Positions 1 through 5,663 of a DNA stretch of 5,663 nt are shown here, piece after piece; positions within the stretch are counted from its first letter, which is position 1, and each line of letters opens with the position of its first letter. The notes under the pieces are model-generated. The model saw only the letters and a list, made by a program, of their open reading frames with translations, was not told the DNA's origin and searched no databases. Location of the stretch: NCBI GenBank assembly GCA_903904805.1, contig CAIVDX010000724.1, positions 1 through 5,663 of the forward strand, in the 5' to 3' direction. The stretch comes from an uncultured Rhodospirillales bacterium (GTDB taxonomy: Bacteria > Pseudomonadota > Alphaproteobacteria > Acetobacterales > Acetobacteraceae). The position numbers were made by a program, and so were the translations under genes.

Positions 1-1410
1 ACGGTCGAGGATGGTGGTGATGTCGGTGGCGAACGCACCTTGATTGGGCTGCACTTTTTCGAAGCGGCAACGGGCGTAGCGGGCGCGCTCGTTGAAGGGA
101 ACGGTGGCGTCGATGCCCATCTTGGCGCGGATGCCGTTGTCGGACGCGCGGACATATTCGTGCCCGCGCGCGCCGGGGATGACGATGATGTCCTTCGAGG
201 CCTCGAAGCGCACGGCGAGCGCGTATTCCACATCGAGCGGGTCGCGGATGTCGATGTCGTCGTCAACCATGATGACCATATCAAGGTCTTTCAGCGCACC
301 GAAGGCGGCGAGGATGGCATTGCGCTGCAGGCCGTCGCTCATCGGGCCGGTCTTGCGCACCTGCACGATGGCGTGGAACCGGTGCAGGCCGCCGGCGGTC
401 ATTTCGGCGTCGATCACCATTGGCACCGCGGCCTGCAGCACGCGCAGCAGGCTGGCCTCCAGCACATATTTGCGCAGCATGATGGTCTCGCGGCCATAGC
501 CGTTGATGGCGTGATAGATCGGCTGGTCGCGGTGGGTGACCGCGGTGATCTGGAACACCGGCGCGGGGCCTGAGGAGGAGAGGAAGCCGACGAACTCGCC
601 GAACGGGCCCTCGTCGATCATCTCGGTGGTGGAAATATATCCTTCGAGGATGAACTCGGCATCGGCGGGCACCAGAAGGTCTTGCGTGATCGCGCGGGCG
701 ACGCGGATCGGGCGGCCGGCGAGCCCGCCGGCAACGGCAAGTTCGTCGGCGGATTCGGGCATCTGCGAGCCCATGGTGGCGGCGGTGTAGTGCAGCGCGA
801 GATCGCCGCCGAGGCAGATGGTGATCGGCAGATCCTCGCCGCGTTCCTGCGCGCGTTCCCAGGCCAGGCGCAGATGGCGGCCGAAATCCAGCTTGATCGC
901 GCACCGGTCAGGCCCGGCGAGCATCAGCCGGTGATAGGAGGCGTTGTAGACACCGGTGTCCGGATCGCGCGCGACGACGATGCCGGCGGTGACATAGCGG
1001 CCAGCATCGGCCGCGGTGTGGGTGAGCGCGGGCAGCATGGTGCGGATGTCAAAACCATTGCGATGCACATGGGTTTGCACCGGTGCGTCATCCACCAGTT
1101 CGGGGGGCAGCGGGCCGGCGATGGCGCGACCGACCAGTTCGCGCAGGGCGCGGAAATCGACACCGAAGGCGGCCTCGCAATTCTCCTGGGTGGAGAGGAT
1201 GTTGCCGACCACCGGCACCTCGTGGCCGCGCACCTTGGAGAAATACAGCGCCGGGCCGCCATCGAGCTGCTTCATCAGGGCCGCAAGCTCAAGTTGCGGA
1301 TCGACGCTGTCGGTATAGTCCTTCAACCGGCCGGCGGCGGCCATGCGGCGCAGGGCAGTGCGGAAGCGTGTATCGATTTCGCCGAGATTGCCCGAAGGAA
1401 TTGCATCCAT
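1..1410 (-). CDS. UbiD-family prenyl-FMN-dependent decarboxylase (C-terminus beyond window)
   Basis: Cytoplasmic (de)carboxylase of the UbiD/Fdc1 family, which uses prenylated FMN to remove CO2 reversibly from aromatic or conjugated acids. The minus strand reads open for 470 codons from ATG at 1410 to base 1, so only a short C-terminal piece is missing (family members are about 450-500 residues). Residues aligning with Fdc1 by motif and spacing: N156 and R161 in NASYHR (cofactor binding and catalysis), H179 and E223 (metal/phosphate site with N156), and E267 and E272 in EGPFGE (catalytic acids). Other family hallmarks are VDDDIDIRD near 382-390 and the DNGIRAKMGIDAT block at 424-436. One oddity is GGDLAL at 201-206, where GGDPA-like sequences are usual. 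The N-terminus does not resemble ubiquinone-pathway UbiD, so a catabolic role on an aromatic acid is more likely; this is inferred, and the substrate is unknown. It is transcribed divergently from the transporter operon. In-frame ATGs at 1422 and 1425 are alternative starts. Confidence 0.93.
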   Translation of the reverse strand, partial: MDAIPSGNLGEIDTRFRTALRRMAAAGRLKDYTDSVDPQLELAALMKQLDGGPALYFSKVRGHEVPVVGNILSTQENCEAAFGVDFRALRELVGRAIAGPLPPELVDDAPVQTHVHRNGFDIRTMLPALTHTAADAGRYVTAGIVVARDPDTGVYNASYHRLMLAGPDRCAIKLDFGRHLRLAWERAQERGEDLPITICLGGDLALHYTAATMGSQMPESADELAVAGGLAGRPIRVARAITQDLLVPADAEFILEGYISTTEMIDEGPFGEFVGFLSSSGPAPVFQITAVTHRDQPIYHAINGYGRETIMLRKYVLEASLLRVLQAAVPMVIDAEMTAGGLHRFHAIVQVRKTGPMSDGLQRNAILAAFGALKDLDMVIMVDDDIDIRDPLDVEYALAVRFEASKDIIVIPGARGHEYVRASDNGIRAKMGIDATVPFNERARYARCRFEKVQPNQGAFATDITTILDR

Positions 1411-1415
1411 TGCCG

Positions 1416-1420
1416 CCCTC
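1416..1420 (-). promoter_or_regulatory. Ribosome binding site deciding the UbiD-like start
   Basis: GAGGG on the minus strand lies 5 nt before the ATG at 1410. The two in-frame ATGs just upstream (1422 and 1425) have no purine-rich Shine-Dalgarno sequence before them. The ATG at 1410 is therefore the better start; the alternatives would add only 4 or 5 residues. Confidence 0.6.
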
Positions 1421-1460
1421 ATCATCTGTTCGCCCACGCCATGTGCAGGGCCTGCGCGGC

Positions 1461-1488
1461 AGACTAATCCGGCCGGGCGCCCGCACAA
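1461..1488 (-). promoter_or_regulatory. Candidate sigma70-type promoter for the UbiD-like gene
   Basis: Read on the minus strand, TTGTGC (1488-1483) and TAGTCT (1466-1461) are separated by 16 bp. The -35 keeps the TTG core and the -10 keeps the first T, the A and the final T of TATAAT. Transcription would begin near 1454, leaving a leader of about 44 nt. The match is weak on its own; its main support is that nearly the same pair of hexamers occurs in the opposite orientation facing the other gene. Confidence 0.3.
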
Positions 1489-1536
1489 GCCTTGCGGCGA
1501 TTTGAACGGACAAATTCAGCAGAAAGGGATTGTGCG
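1482..1536. repeat. Short inverted repeat flanking the candidate operator
   Basis: CGCACAA at 1482-1488 and its exact reverse complement TTGTGCG at 1530-1536 form a 7-bp inverted repeat with 41 bp between the arms. The arms contain the -35 hexamers of both candidate promoters. The centre (about 1509) nearly coincides with the centre of the dyad at 1500-1515. The repeat is directly visible; whether it reflects promoter elements, regulator half-sites or chance cannot be decided from one sequence. Confidence 0.4.
1500..1515. promoter_or_regulatory. Candidate operator dyad between divergent promoters
   Basis: ATTTG-N6-CAAAT is a perfect 5-bp-arm dyad in an AT-rich patch of otherwise GC-rich DNA. 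It sits between the two candidate -35 hexamers, 11 nt from the leftward one and 14 nt from the rightward one. It includes a T-N11-A spacing (1502 to 1514), which is the loose LysR-type consensus, and lies at about -57 relative to a predicted rightward start near 1565. Such a position suits an activator or a shared repressor. No regulator gene is in the window, and the arms are short, so this is tentative. Confidence 0.3.
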
Positions 1537-1558
1537 ACGGCCGGCCCACGCCTAGCCT
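1530..1558 (+). promoter_or_regulatory. Candidate sigma70-type promoter for the transporter operon
   Basis: TTGTGC (1530-1535) and TAGCCT (1553-1558) are separated by 17 bp. Transcription would start near 1565, giving a leader of about 20 nt that still includes the strong ribosome binding site at 1571-1578. The hexamers are weak matches to TTGACA and TATAAT, as expected for a regulated promoter, but the spacing and position fit well. Confidence 0.35.
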
Positions 1559-1570
1559 CCGGGCTTGATT

Positions 1571-1578
1571 GGAGGGGG
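1571..1578 (+). promoter_or_regulatory. Strong ribosome binding site of the binding-protein gene
   Basis: GGAGGGGG ends 7 nt before the ATG at 1586. This fixes that start over an in-frame TTG at 1565, which would place the Shine-Dalgarno sequence inside the coding region and add seven residues before the signal peptide. The strength of the site fits the high expression usually needed for periplasmic binding proteins. Confidence 0.8.
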
Positions 1579-1585
1579 TTTTCCG

Positions 1586-2773
1586 ATGTTCCGTTTGGCT
1601 CTGCGCGCTGGCATCTGTGCCGCCGCTCTCGCATTCGCCGTGCAACCCGCCGTGGCCGACACGGTGGTGAAGATCGGCAATATCCTCTCGCTCACCGGCC
1701 AGGGCGCGGCGCTTGCCGAGCATATCCAGCAGGCCGAAACGCTCTACATCAAGCTGCACAAGGGCGATCTGCCGGCGGGCACCTCGGTGGAGCTGATCAC
1801 CCGCGATGATGCCTCCAAGCCGGACAACACCAAGCGCCTGGCGCAGGAACTGATCGTGCGCGACAAGGTGCAGATGCTGGCGGGCATCGTGCTCAGCCCG
1901 CAGGGCTTCTCGGTGGCGCCGGTGGCGACCGAGGCGAAGGTGCCGGTGGTGATCATGAACGCCACCACGGGCAGCATCACCCGCGCGTCGCCCTATATCG
2001 TGCGCTTCTCGCACAGCAACTGGCAGATGGCCTATGCGCTGGGTGAGTGGGCGGCGCAGAACGGCTTCAAGAAATCCTATGCGATGGTGGCCGACTATGC
2101 CGCCGGGCTCGACATGGAGGCCGCCTACAAGGCCGGCTTCGAATCCAAGGGCGGGGCGATGATCGGCTCCGACCACACGCCGCTGACCACCACCGATTTC
2201 CTGCCCTACATGGACCGGGTGAAGGCCGCCAAGCCGGACTCGCTGTTCATCTTCGAGGTGGCCGGCAGCGCGACGGTGGCGACCTGGAAGGCATTCGCCG
2301 ATTCCGGGCTGAAATCGATGGGCGTGACGCCGGTGGGCAGCGGCGACATCGTGCCGGAGACCGAGCTGAAGGAAACCGGCCCGGCCGCCGAGGGCATGAT
2401 CAACGCCTCGATCTACACCGAGGATCTGAAGACCCCGGCGAACGAGGCGTTCGTTGCGGCCTATCAGAAGGAATACGGCAAGAACATCGAGGTGTCGTTC
2501 GAATCCGTCGCCGCCTGGAACGGCATGGCGGCGATCTTCGAGGTGGTGAAGAAGCTCGGCGCCAAGGCGACCGGCGACGCGGCGATGGACATCTTCAAGA
2601 CGATCAAGCTGGATGGCCCGTCAGGCCGCATCTGGATCGACCCGGAGACGCGCGACATCGTGCAGCCGGTCTATCTCGGCAAGATCACCAAGACGCCCGA
2701 GGGCTATGCGAACGTGCCCTTCCAAACCATTCCCGACGTGAAGGACGCCTGGAAGATCCTGAACCCGCCTTGA
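1586..2773 (+). CDS. HAAT-type ABC transporter periplasmic substrate-binding protein
   Basis: Periplasmic receptor of the Leu/Ile/Val-binding (Peripla_BP_6, type I fold) family that captures solute and delivers it to the LivHM-type permease. The 395-residue length is typical. Residues 1-24 form a Sec signal peptide: arginines at 3 and 7, a hydrophobic core, and an AVA motif before D25. No lipobox is seen. The mature protein opens with the family pattern VVKIGNILSLTGQG (27-40), then RDDASKPDNTKRLAQELI (73-90), the first-lobe strand VPVVIMNATTG (119-129), and FSHSN (141-145). The second lobe includes YAMVADYAAGLDM (165-177) and a TDFLPYMDRVKAAKPDSLF stretch (203-221). The C-terminal part has the usual SGRIWIDPETRD (346-357) end strands. 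It is the first operon gene, 13 bp before the LivH-type permease gene. The ligand is unknown: the family binds branched-chain amino acids, amides and aromatic acids, and the neighbouring decarboxylase favours the last by inference. Confidence 0.93.
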   Translation: MFRLALRAGICAAALAFAVQPAVADTVVKIGNILSLTGQGAALAEHIQQAETLYIKLHKGDLPAGTSVELITRDDASKPDNTKRLAQELIVRDKVQMLAGIVLSPQGFSVAPVATEAKVPVVIMNATTGSITRASPYIVRFSHSNWQMAYALGEWAAQNGFKKSYAMVADYAAGLDMEAAYKAGFESKGGAMIGSDHTPLTTTDFLPYMDRVKAAKPDSLFIFEVAGSATVATWKAFADSGLKSMGVTPVGSGDIVPETELKETGPAAEGMINASIYTEDLKTPANEAFVAAYQKEYGKNIEVSFESVAAWNGMAAIFEVVKKLGAKATGDAAMDIFKTIKLDGPSGRIWIDPETRDIVQPVYLGKITKTPEGYANVPFQTIPDVKDAWKILNPP

Positions 2774-2786
2774 TCTTCTGCCGCTT

Positions 2787-3662
2787 ATGAATGTGTTGAG
2801 TACGGTTGCCGGTATCGCTTTTACCGGCACCGCCTACGCCATGATCCTGTATATCGCCGCGGTCGGCCTGTCGGTCACGATGGGCCTGCTCGGCATCGCC
2901 AATCTGGCGCATGGCGCGTTCGCCATGGCCGGTGGCTATGCCGCGATCTGGGGGCTGAACCGGCTCGGGCTGCCGTTCGGGCTGGCGGTGGTGTTCGCCT
3001 GCCTGGCGATCGGCGCGGTGAGCGTGGTGATGGAGCGCGCGCTGTATTCGCGGTTCTATGCGCGGCCCGAGCTCGACCAGGTGGTGATGAGCGTGGGCTT
3101 GCTGTTCATGTCGGTGGCATCAGCACAATATCTGTTTGGGCCGTCGCCGCTGTCGGTGAAGCTGCCATCATTGCTGACCGGGTCGATCCCGCTGGTCGGC
3201 ACCGCGTCGCTGCCGGTCTATCGCGGCTTTCTGATCGGGTTTGGCGTGGCGATCTTCGTGCTGCTGTGGATCGGGATCGAGCGGACGATGCTGGGCGCGC
3301 GCATCCGCGCGGCGGTGGATAATCGCTTCATGGCGCAGGCGGTGGGGGTGAACACGCGGCTGCTGTTCGTGACGGTGTTCGCGCTGGGCAGCATGCTGGC
3401 AGCACTCGGCGGTGCGCTGGGCGCGGACATGATGGCGCTGACGCCGGATTATGCGTTGGCGCATCTGGTGTATTTCATGATCGTGGTATCTGTCGGCGGA
3501 CTGGGATCGGTGCGTGGGCCGTTCTTCGCGGCGTTGCTGCTGGGCGTCGGCGATACCGCCTGCCGCGTGCTGCTGCCGCAGCTGGGCGCGTTCTTTGTGT
3601 ATGTGGCGCTGTTCGTGCTGCTGCTGTTTCGCCCGCAGGGGCTGTTTGGGCGCAGGACATGA
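2787..3662 (+). CDS. livH: LivH-type ABC transporter permease
   Basis: Inner-membrane permease of the branched-chain-amino-acid (BPD_transp_2) family, expected to pair with the LivM-type subunit to form the translocation channel. At 291 residues it has the usual LivH length. The N-terminal segment reads into the hallmark VTMGLLGIANLAHGAFAMAGGY (30-51, shown by IANLAHGAF). About eight hydrophobic segments follow, near 8-30, 33-53, 62-82, 98-117, 146-163, 191-212, 225-254 and 264-282. The cytoplasmic ATPase-contact loop is near 166-189 (GARIRAAVDNRFMAQAVGVN) and the family end motif FRPQGLFG is at 281-288. The start at 2787 gives a normal N-terminus but has no recognisable Shine-Dalgarno sequence, so it may depend on translation of the preceding gene. 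The stop overlaps the next start as ATGA. The symbol denotes the family; leucine as substrate is not implied. Confidence 0.94.
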   Translation: MNVLSTVAGIAFTGTAYAMILYIAAVGLSVTMGLLGIANLAHGAFAMAGGYAAIWGLNRLGLPFGLAVVFACLAIGAVSVVMERALYSRFYARPELDQVVMSVGLLFMSVASAQYLFGPSPLSVKLPSLLTGSIPLVGTASLPVYRGFLIGFGVAIFVLLWIGIERTMLGARIRAAVDNRFMAQAVGVNTRLLFVTVFALGSMLAALGGALGADMMALTPDYALAHLVYFMIVVSVGGLGSVRGPFFAALLLGVGDTACRVLLPQLGAFFVYVALFVLLLFRPQGLFGRRT

Positions 3663-4642
3663 CCGCCCGCGAGGCCGCCATTGCCAAGCTGATGACCCGC
3701 CGGCGCCTGCATTGGGTGGAGTTGCTGCCGTGGGCGATTGGCATCGGCGTGTATTTTCTGCTGCCGGATTATCTCCAGCTGGGCGGGCAGATACTGTCAA
3801 TGATCCTGTTCGCGCTCTCGCTGGATCTGCTGCTGGGCTATACGGGAATCGTGACGCTCGGCCACGCGGCGTTCTTCGGGCTGGGCGCCTACACCGCGGG
3901 GCTGCTGGCGGTGGCGGGATGGCATGAGCCGATCAGCGGGCTGCTGGCGGCGGCGGCGGCCTCGGCGACGCTGGGGCTGATCATGGGGGTGGTGATCCTG
4001 CGCACCACCGGCCTCGCCCTGCTGATGCTGGGCATGGCGATCACGCTGCTGCTGTATGAGGTTGCCAATTCGCTGAACTGGCTGACCGGCGGGGCGGATG
4101 GGCTGTCGGGCGTGGAGATCGCGCCGGTGCTCGGCCGGTTCGCGTTCGATATGTTCGGCCGGGCCAGCTATCTCTATGCGCTCGCCGTGCTGTTCTGCGC
4201 CTGGCTGCTGGTGCGGCGGATCGTGCATGCGCCGTTCGGGCGGTCGCTTGTCGGCATCAGGCAAAATCCGCGACGCATGACGGCGATGGGGGTCTCGGTG
4301 TTCGGACGACGGCTGATCGTGTTCGTGATCAGCACGGGGCTGGCGGGGTTGGCCGGCGGGCTGTCGGCGCAGATCAACCAGTTCGTCTCGCTCGAGGTGC
4401 TGAGCTTTGATCTCTCCGGCACGGTGCTGCTGATGCTGGTGCTGGGTGGGCCGGGGCGGCTGTATGGCGCATTCCTGGGCGCGAGCGTGCTGATGATCGC
4501 GCAGGACAGTCTGGCCAAGGAGAATCCGGTTTTCTGGCTGTTCTGGCTGGGGTTGTTCGTGATCGCGATGGTGCTGTTCATCCCCGGCGGGGTGCTCGGG
4601 CTGCTCGGCCGCTTGCGGCTGCGACGCGAGGGCGGGGCATGA
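3659..4642 (+). CDS. livM: LivM-type ABC transporter permease
   Basis: Second inner-membrane permease subunit of the HAAT transporter, 327 residues. After a basic N-terminus (RRR at 14-16) come about eight or nine hydrophobic segments. The LivM hallmark LLLGYTGIVTLGHAAFFGLG spans 57-76, followed by an alanine-rich segment (95-112) and RTTGLALLMLGMA (115-127). The conserved external LTGGADGLSG loop is at 142-151. The cytoplasmic coupling loop GRSLVGIRQNPRRMTAMGV (194-212) is where the ATPases should dock. LGGPGRLYGAFLGA (262-275) and FIPGGVLGLLG (307-317) are typical C-terminal motifs. The start overlaps the livH stop by 4 bp (ATGA) and the stop overlaps the livG start in the same way, indicating translational coupling. 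No fused ATPase domain is present; in some systems LivM and LivG are fused. Confidence 0.94.
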   Translation: MTAREAAIAKLMTRRRLHWVELLPWAIGIGVYFLLPDYLQLGGQILSMILFALSLDLLLGYTGIVTLGHAAFFGLGAYTAGLLAVAGWHEPISGLLAAAAASATLGLIMGVVILRTTGLALLMLGMAITLLLYEVANSLNWLTGGADGLSGVEIAPVLGRFAFDMFGRASYLYALAVLFCAWLLVRRIVHAPFGRSLVGIRQNPRRMTAMGVSVFGRRLIVFVISTGLAGLAGGLSAQINQFVSLEVLSFDLSGTVLLMLVLGGPGRLYGAFLGASVLMIAQDSLAKENPVFWLFWLGLFVIAMVLFIPGGVLGLLGRLRLRREGGA

Positions 4643-5394
4643 GCACGCCGGTTCTGCAGGCGCGCGATATCAATCGCAGCTTCGGCTCGCTGGTGGTGGC
4701 GGCCGATATCAATTTCTCGCTGCATGAGGGCGCGCGACATGCGCTGATCGGGCCGAACGGGGCGGGCAAGACCACCTTCATCAACCTGCTCACCGGGCAC
4801 CTGGCGCCGTCGGCCGGCTCGATCTGGCTGAATGGTGAGGATGTGACGGCGCTGCCGGTGCATCAGCGGGTGCGCCGGGGCCTGGCGCGCACCTTCCAGA
4901 TCAACACTCTGCTGCGCGAGATGAGCGTGCTCGAGGGCGTGCAACTGGCGGTGATGGAGCATTGGAACGAGGGGCGCCGGCTGTTCAGCGGGGTGGCGCA
5001 GCAGCGGCGCGCGGCCGAGGCGGCCTATGATCTGCTGGAGACGCTGGGGCTGGAGGCCGATGCCTCGCTGCCCGTCGGCGGGCTCGCCTATGGCCGGCAG
5101 CGCCTGGTGGAGATCGCCATGGCGCTCGCGCTGGAACCGCGCGTGCTGCTGCTCGACGAGCCCGCCGCGGGGGTGCCGCCGGCGGACAGCCATCTGATGC
5201 TGGATGTGATCGCCGCGCTGCCCAAGAACATCGCCGTGCTGATCATCGAGCATGACATGAAGCTGGTGTTCCGCTTCGCTCAGCAGATCAGCGTGCTGGT
5301 GGCCGGGCGCATCCTCACCCAGGGCACCCCGGCCGAGATCGCGGCGGATCCGATGGTGCGCGATGTGTATTTGGGATCGAAACATCATGGATGA
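4639..5394 (+). CDS. livG: LivG-type ABC transporter ATP-binding protein
   Basis: Cytoplasmic ATPase subunit that, with the LivF-type protein, powers the permease pair. It has 251 residues, the usual size. Motifs in order: Walker A GPNGAGKTT (38-46), Q-loop Q87 in RTFQ, ABC signature LAYGRQR (149-155), Walker B VLLLDEP (169-175), a D-loop region AAGVPP (176-181) and the switch histidine H205 in IIEHDM. The insert near 102-135 between Q-loop and signature is characteristic of LivG. The C-terminal GRILTQGTPAEI (223-234) is typical. The signature has alanine where the classical LSGGQ serine would be. Non-serine residues here are, from general knowledge, common in LivG relatives, so this probably does not abolish function. 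The start overlaps livM by 4 bp and the end overlaps the next gene by 8 bp. Confidence 0.95.
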   Translation: MSTPVLQARDINRSFGSLVVAADINFSLHEGARHALIGPNGAGKTTFINLLTGHLAPSAGSIWLNGEDVTALPVHQRVRRGLARTFQINTLLREMSVLEGVQLAVMEHWNEGRRLFSGVAQQRRAAEAAYDLLETLGLEADASLPVGGLAYGRQRLVEIAMALALEPRVLLLDEPAAGVPPADSHLMLDVIAALPKNIAVLIIEHDMKLVFRFAQQISVLVAGRILTQGTPAEIAADPMVRDVYLGSKHHG

Positions 5395-5663
5395 GGCGGT
5401 GCCCGCGCCGGCGTTCTTCTGCCGCGGCCTGTGCGCGGGCTGGGGCGACACGCAGGTGCTCTCCAACATCGATCTGATGCTGCCGGCCGGCGAGGTGCTG
5501 ACGATCCTGGGGCGCAACGGGGTGGGCAAGACCACCCTGCTCTCCACCATCATGGGACGGGCGGCGCTGCGCTCGGGCGAGATGCTGGTGGGCGGGCGGT
5601 CGATCGTGGGCATGGCGGTGTATGACCGCGCCAAGATGGGCATCGGCTTCGTGCCGCAGGAGC
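5387..5663 (+). CDS. livF: LivF-type ABC transporter ATP-binding protein (5' part only)
   Basis: Second ATPase subunit of the HAAT transporter, cut by the right window edge after 92 codons out of an expected roughly 235-245. The ATG at 5387 lies within the end of livG (8-bp overlap, different frame). The reading frame gives an N-terminus with CRGLCAGWGDTQVLSNIDL (12-30), matching the LivF pattern of a short strand followed by a G-x-x-x-VL segment. Walker A is GRNGVGKTT (42-50), then STIMG (53-57), and the Q-loop begins at GFVPQE (87-92). The Q-loop form VPQ is what separates LivF from LivG (RTFQ). No strong Shine-Dalgarno sequence precedes it, so coupling to livG translation is likely. Signature and Walker B lie outside the window. 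Confidence 0.92.
   Translation, partial: MDEAVPAPAFFCRGLCAGWGDTQVLSNIDLMLPAGEVLTILGRNGVGKTTLLSTIMGRAALRSGEMLVGGRSIVGMAVYDRAKMGIGFVPQE

Larger units (their letters stand above)
1411..1585. promoter_or_regulatory. Divergent intergenic control region
   Basis: This 175-bp gap separates the start codons of two head-to-head genes, the UbiD-like decarboxylase (minus) and the transporter binding protein (plus). It must hold both promoters unless one gene is read from elsewhere. It contains the most AT-rich patch of the gap (about 1499-1530), candidate divergent promoters, a 16-bp dyad and both ribosome binding sites. It also has short GC palindromes (CGGGCGCCCG at 1474-1483 and GGCCGGCC at 1539-1546), which may be chance in DNA of this composition. 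I see no convincing coding sequence or structured RNA in it. Confidence 0.75.

Noticed and set aside
40..1467. Plus-strand open frames opposite the UbiD-like gene (40-573 and 682-1467)
   Set aside because: They are antisense to a frame with a complete set of UbiD active-site residues. Their Asp/His/Val/Gly-rich translations are typical complements of GC-rich codons.
1474..1483. Perfect 10-bp palindrome CGGGCGCCCG as terminator or operator
   Set aside because: It has no loop and no following T-run, so it is not an intrinsic terminator. A GC palindrome of this length is plausible by chance here, so it is mentioned only within the intergenic description.
1565..1585. In-frame TTG at 1565 as the binding-protein start
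   Set aside because: The strong Shine-Dalgarno sequence at 1571-1578 is ideally placed for the ATG at 1586, and a start there gives a normal signal peptide. No ribosome site precedes 1565.
1289..2176. Minus-strand open frame crossing the intergenic region and the start of the binding-protein gene
   Set aside because: It overlaps the strong binding-protein gene antisense and the 5' end of the decarboxylase in another frame. Its composition is shadow-like (Arg, His, Gly rich) and it has no domain.
3168..3800. Minus-strand open frame of 210 codons opposite livH
   Set aside because: Its Arg, Gln and His-rich low-complexity translation is the complement of Leu/Ala/Val-rich membrane-protein codons.
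3946..3960. Run of five GGC trinucleotides
   Set aside because: It lies inside livM and encodes part of an alanine-rich membrane segment. It is simple sequence expected from the composition, with no sign of a functional repeat.
4174..5643. Long minus-strand open frame (489 codons) antisense to livM, livG and livF
   Set aside because: It lies opposite three overlapping genes with unmistakable permease and ATPase motifs. Its translation is rich in Arg, His, Pro and Gln with no recognisable domain, as expected for the complement of GC-rich coding DNA.

Overview
The window is GC-rich chromosomal-type DNA with tightly packed genes. Codon choice strongly favours G or C at third positions, and gene junctions are ATGA overlaps. 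This fits a high-GC proteobacterium, most likely an alphaproteobacterium (Acetobacteraceae or Rhodospirillales-like). That placement is inferred from style and gene content only; there is no rRNA or other phylogenetic marker here. I see no tRNA, CRISPR array, insertion sequence or phage gene.

Layout: bases 1-1410 (minus strand) hold a UbiD-family prenylated-FMN decarboxylase. It is complete at its N-terminus and cut by the left window edge after 470 codons. Bases 1411-1585 are the only sizeable non-coding stretch, a 175-bp divergent control region. From 1586 to the right edge the plus strand carries a five-gene operon for a branched-chain-amino-acid-type (HAAT) ABC transporter. In order it encodes a periplasmic binding protein with a Sec signal peptide, a LivH-type permease, a LivM-type permease, a LivG-type ATPase, and the first 92 codons of a LivF-type ATPase. 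Genes 2 to 5 overlap by 4, 4 and 8 bp, so they are almost certainly co-transcribed and translationally coupled.

How it may work together: HAAT systems carry many carboxylates besides leucine, including aromatic acids, and UbiD-family enzymes (de)carboxylate aromatic or conjugated acids. The head-to-head arrangement suggests the transporter imports an aromatic or unsaturated carboxylate that the UbiD-like enzyme decarboxylates in the cytoplasm. This is an inference from context; the substrate cannot be read from the sequence. The decarboxylase keeps all the expected cofactor, metal and catalytic residues, so it should be active if a UbiX flavin prenyltransferase is made elsewhere.

The most interesting non-coding signal is in the divergent region. 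Two candidate promoters share the same -35 hexamer (TTGTGC), have near-identical -10 hexamers (TAGCCT and TAGTCT), and face away from a 16-bp AT-rich dyad lying between them. This could be one shared operator controlling both transcription units. Overall the window is a recognisable catabolic or transport locus, and I found no convincing evidence of a wholly new type of system.
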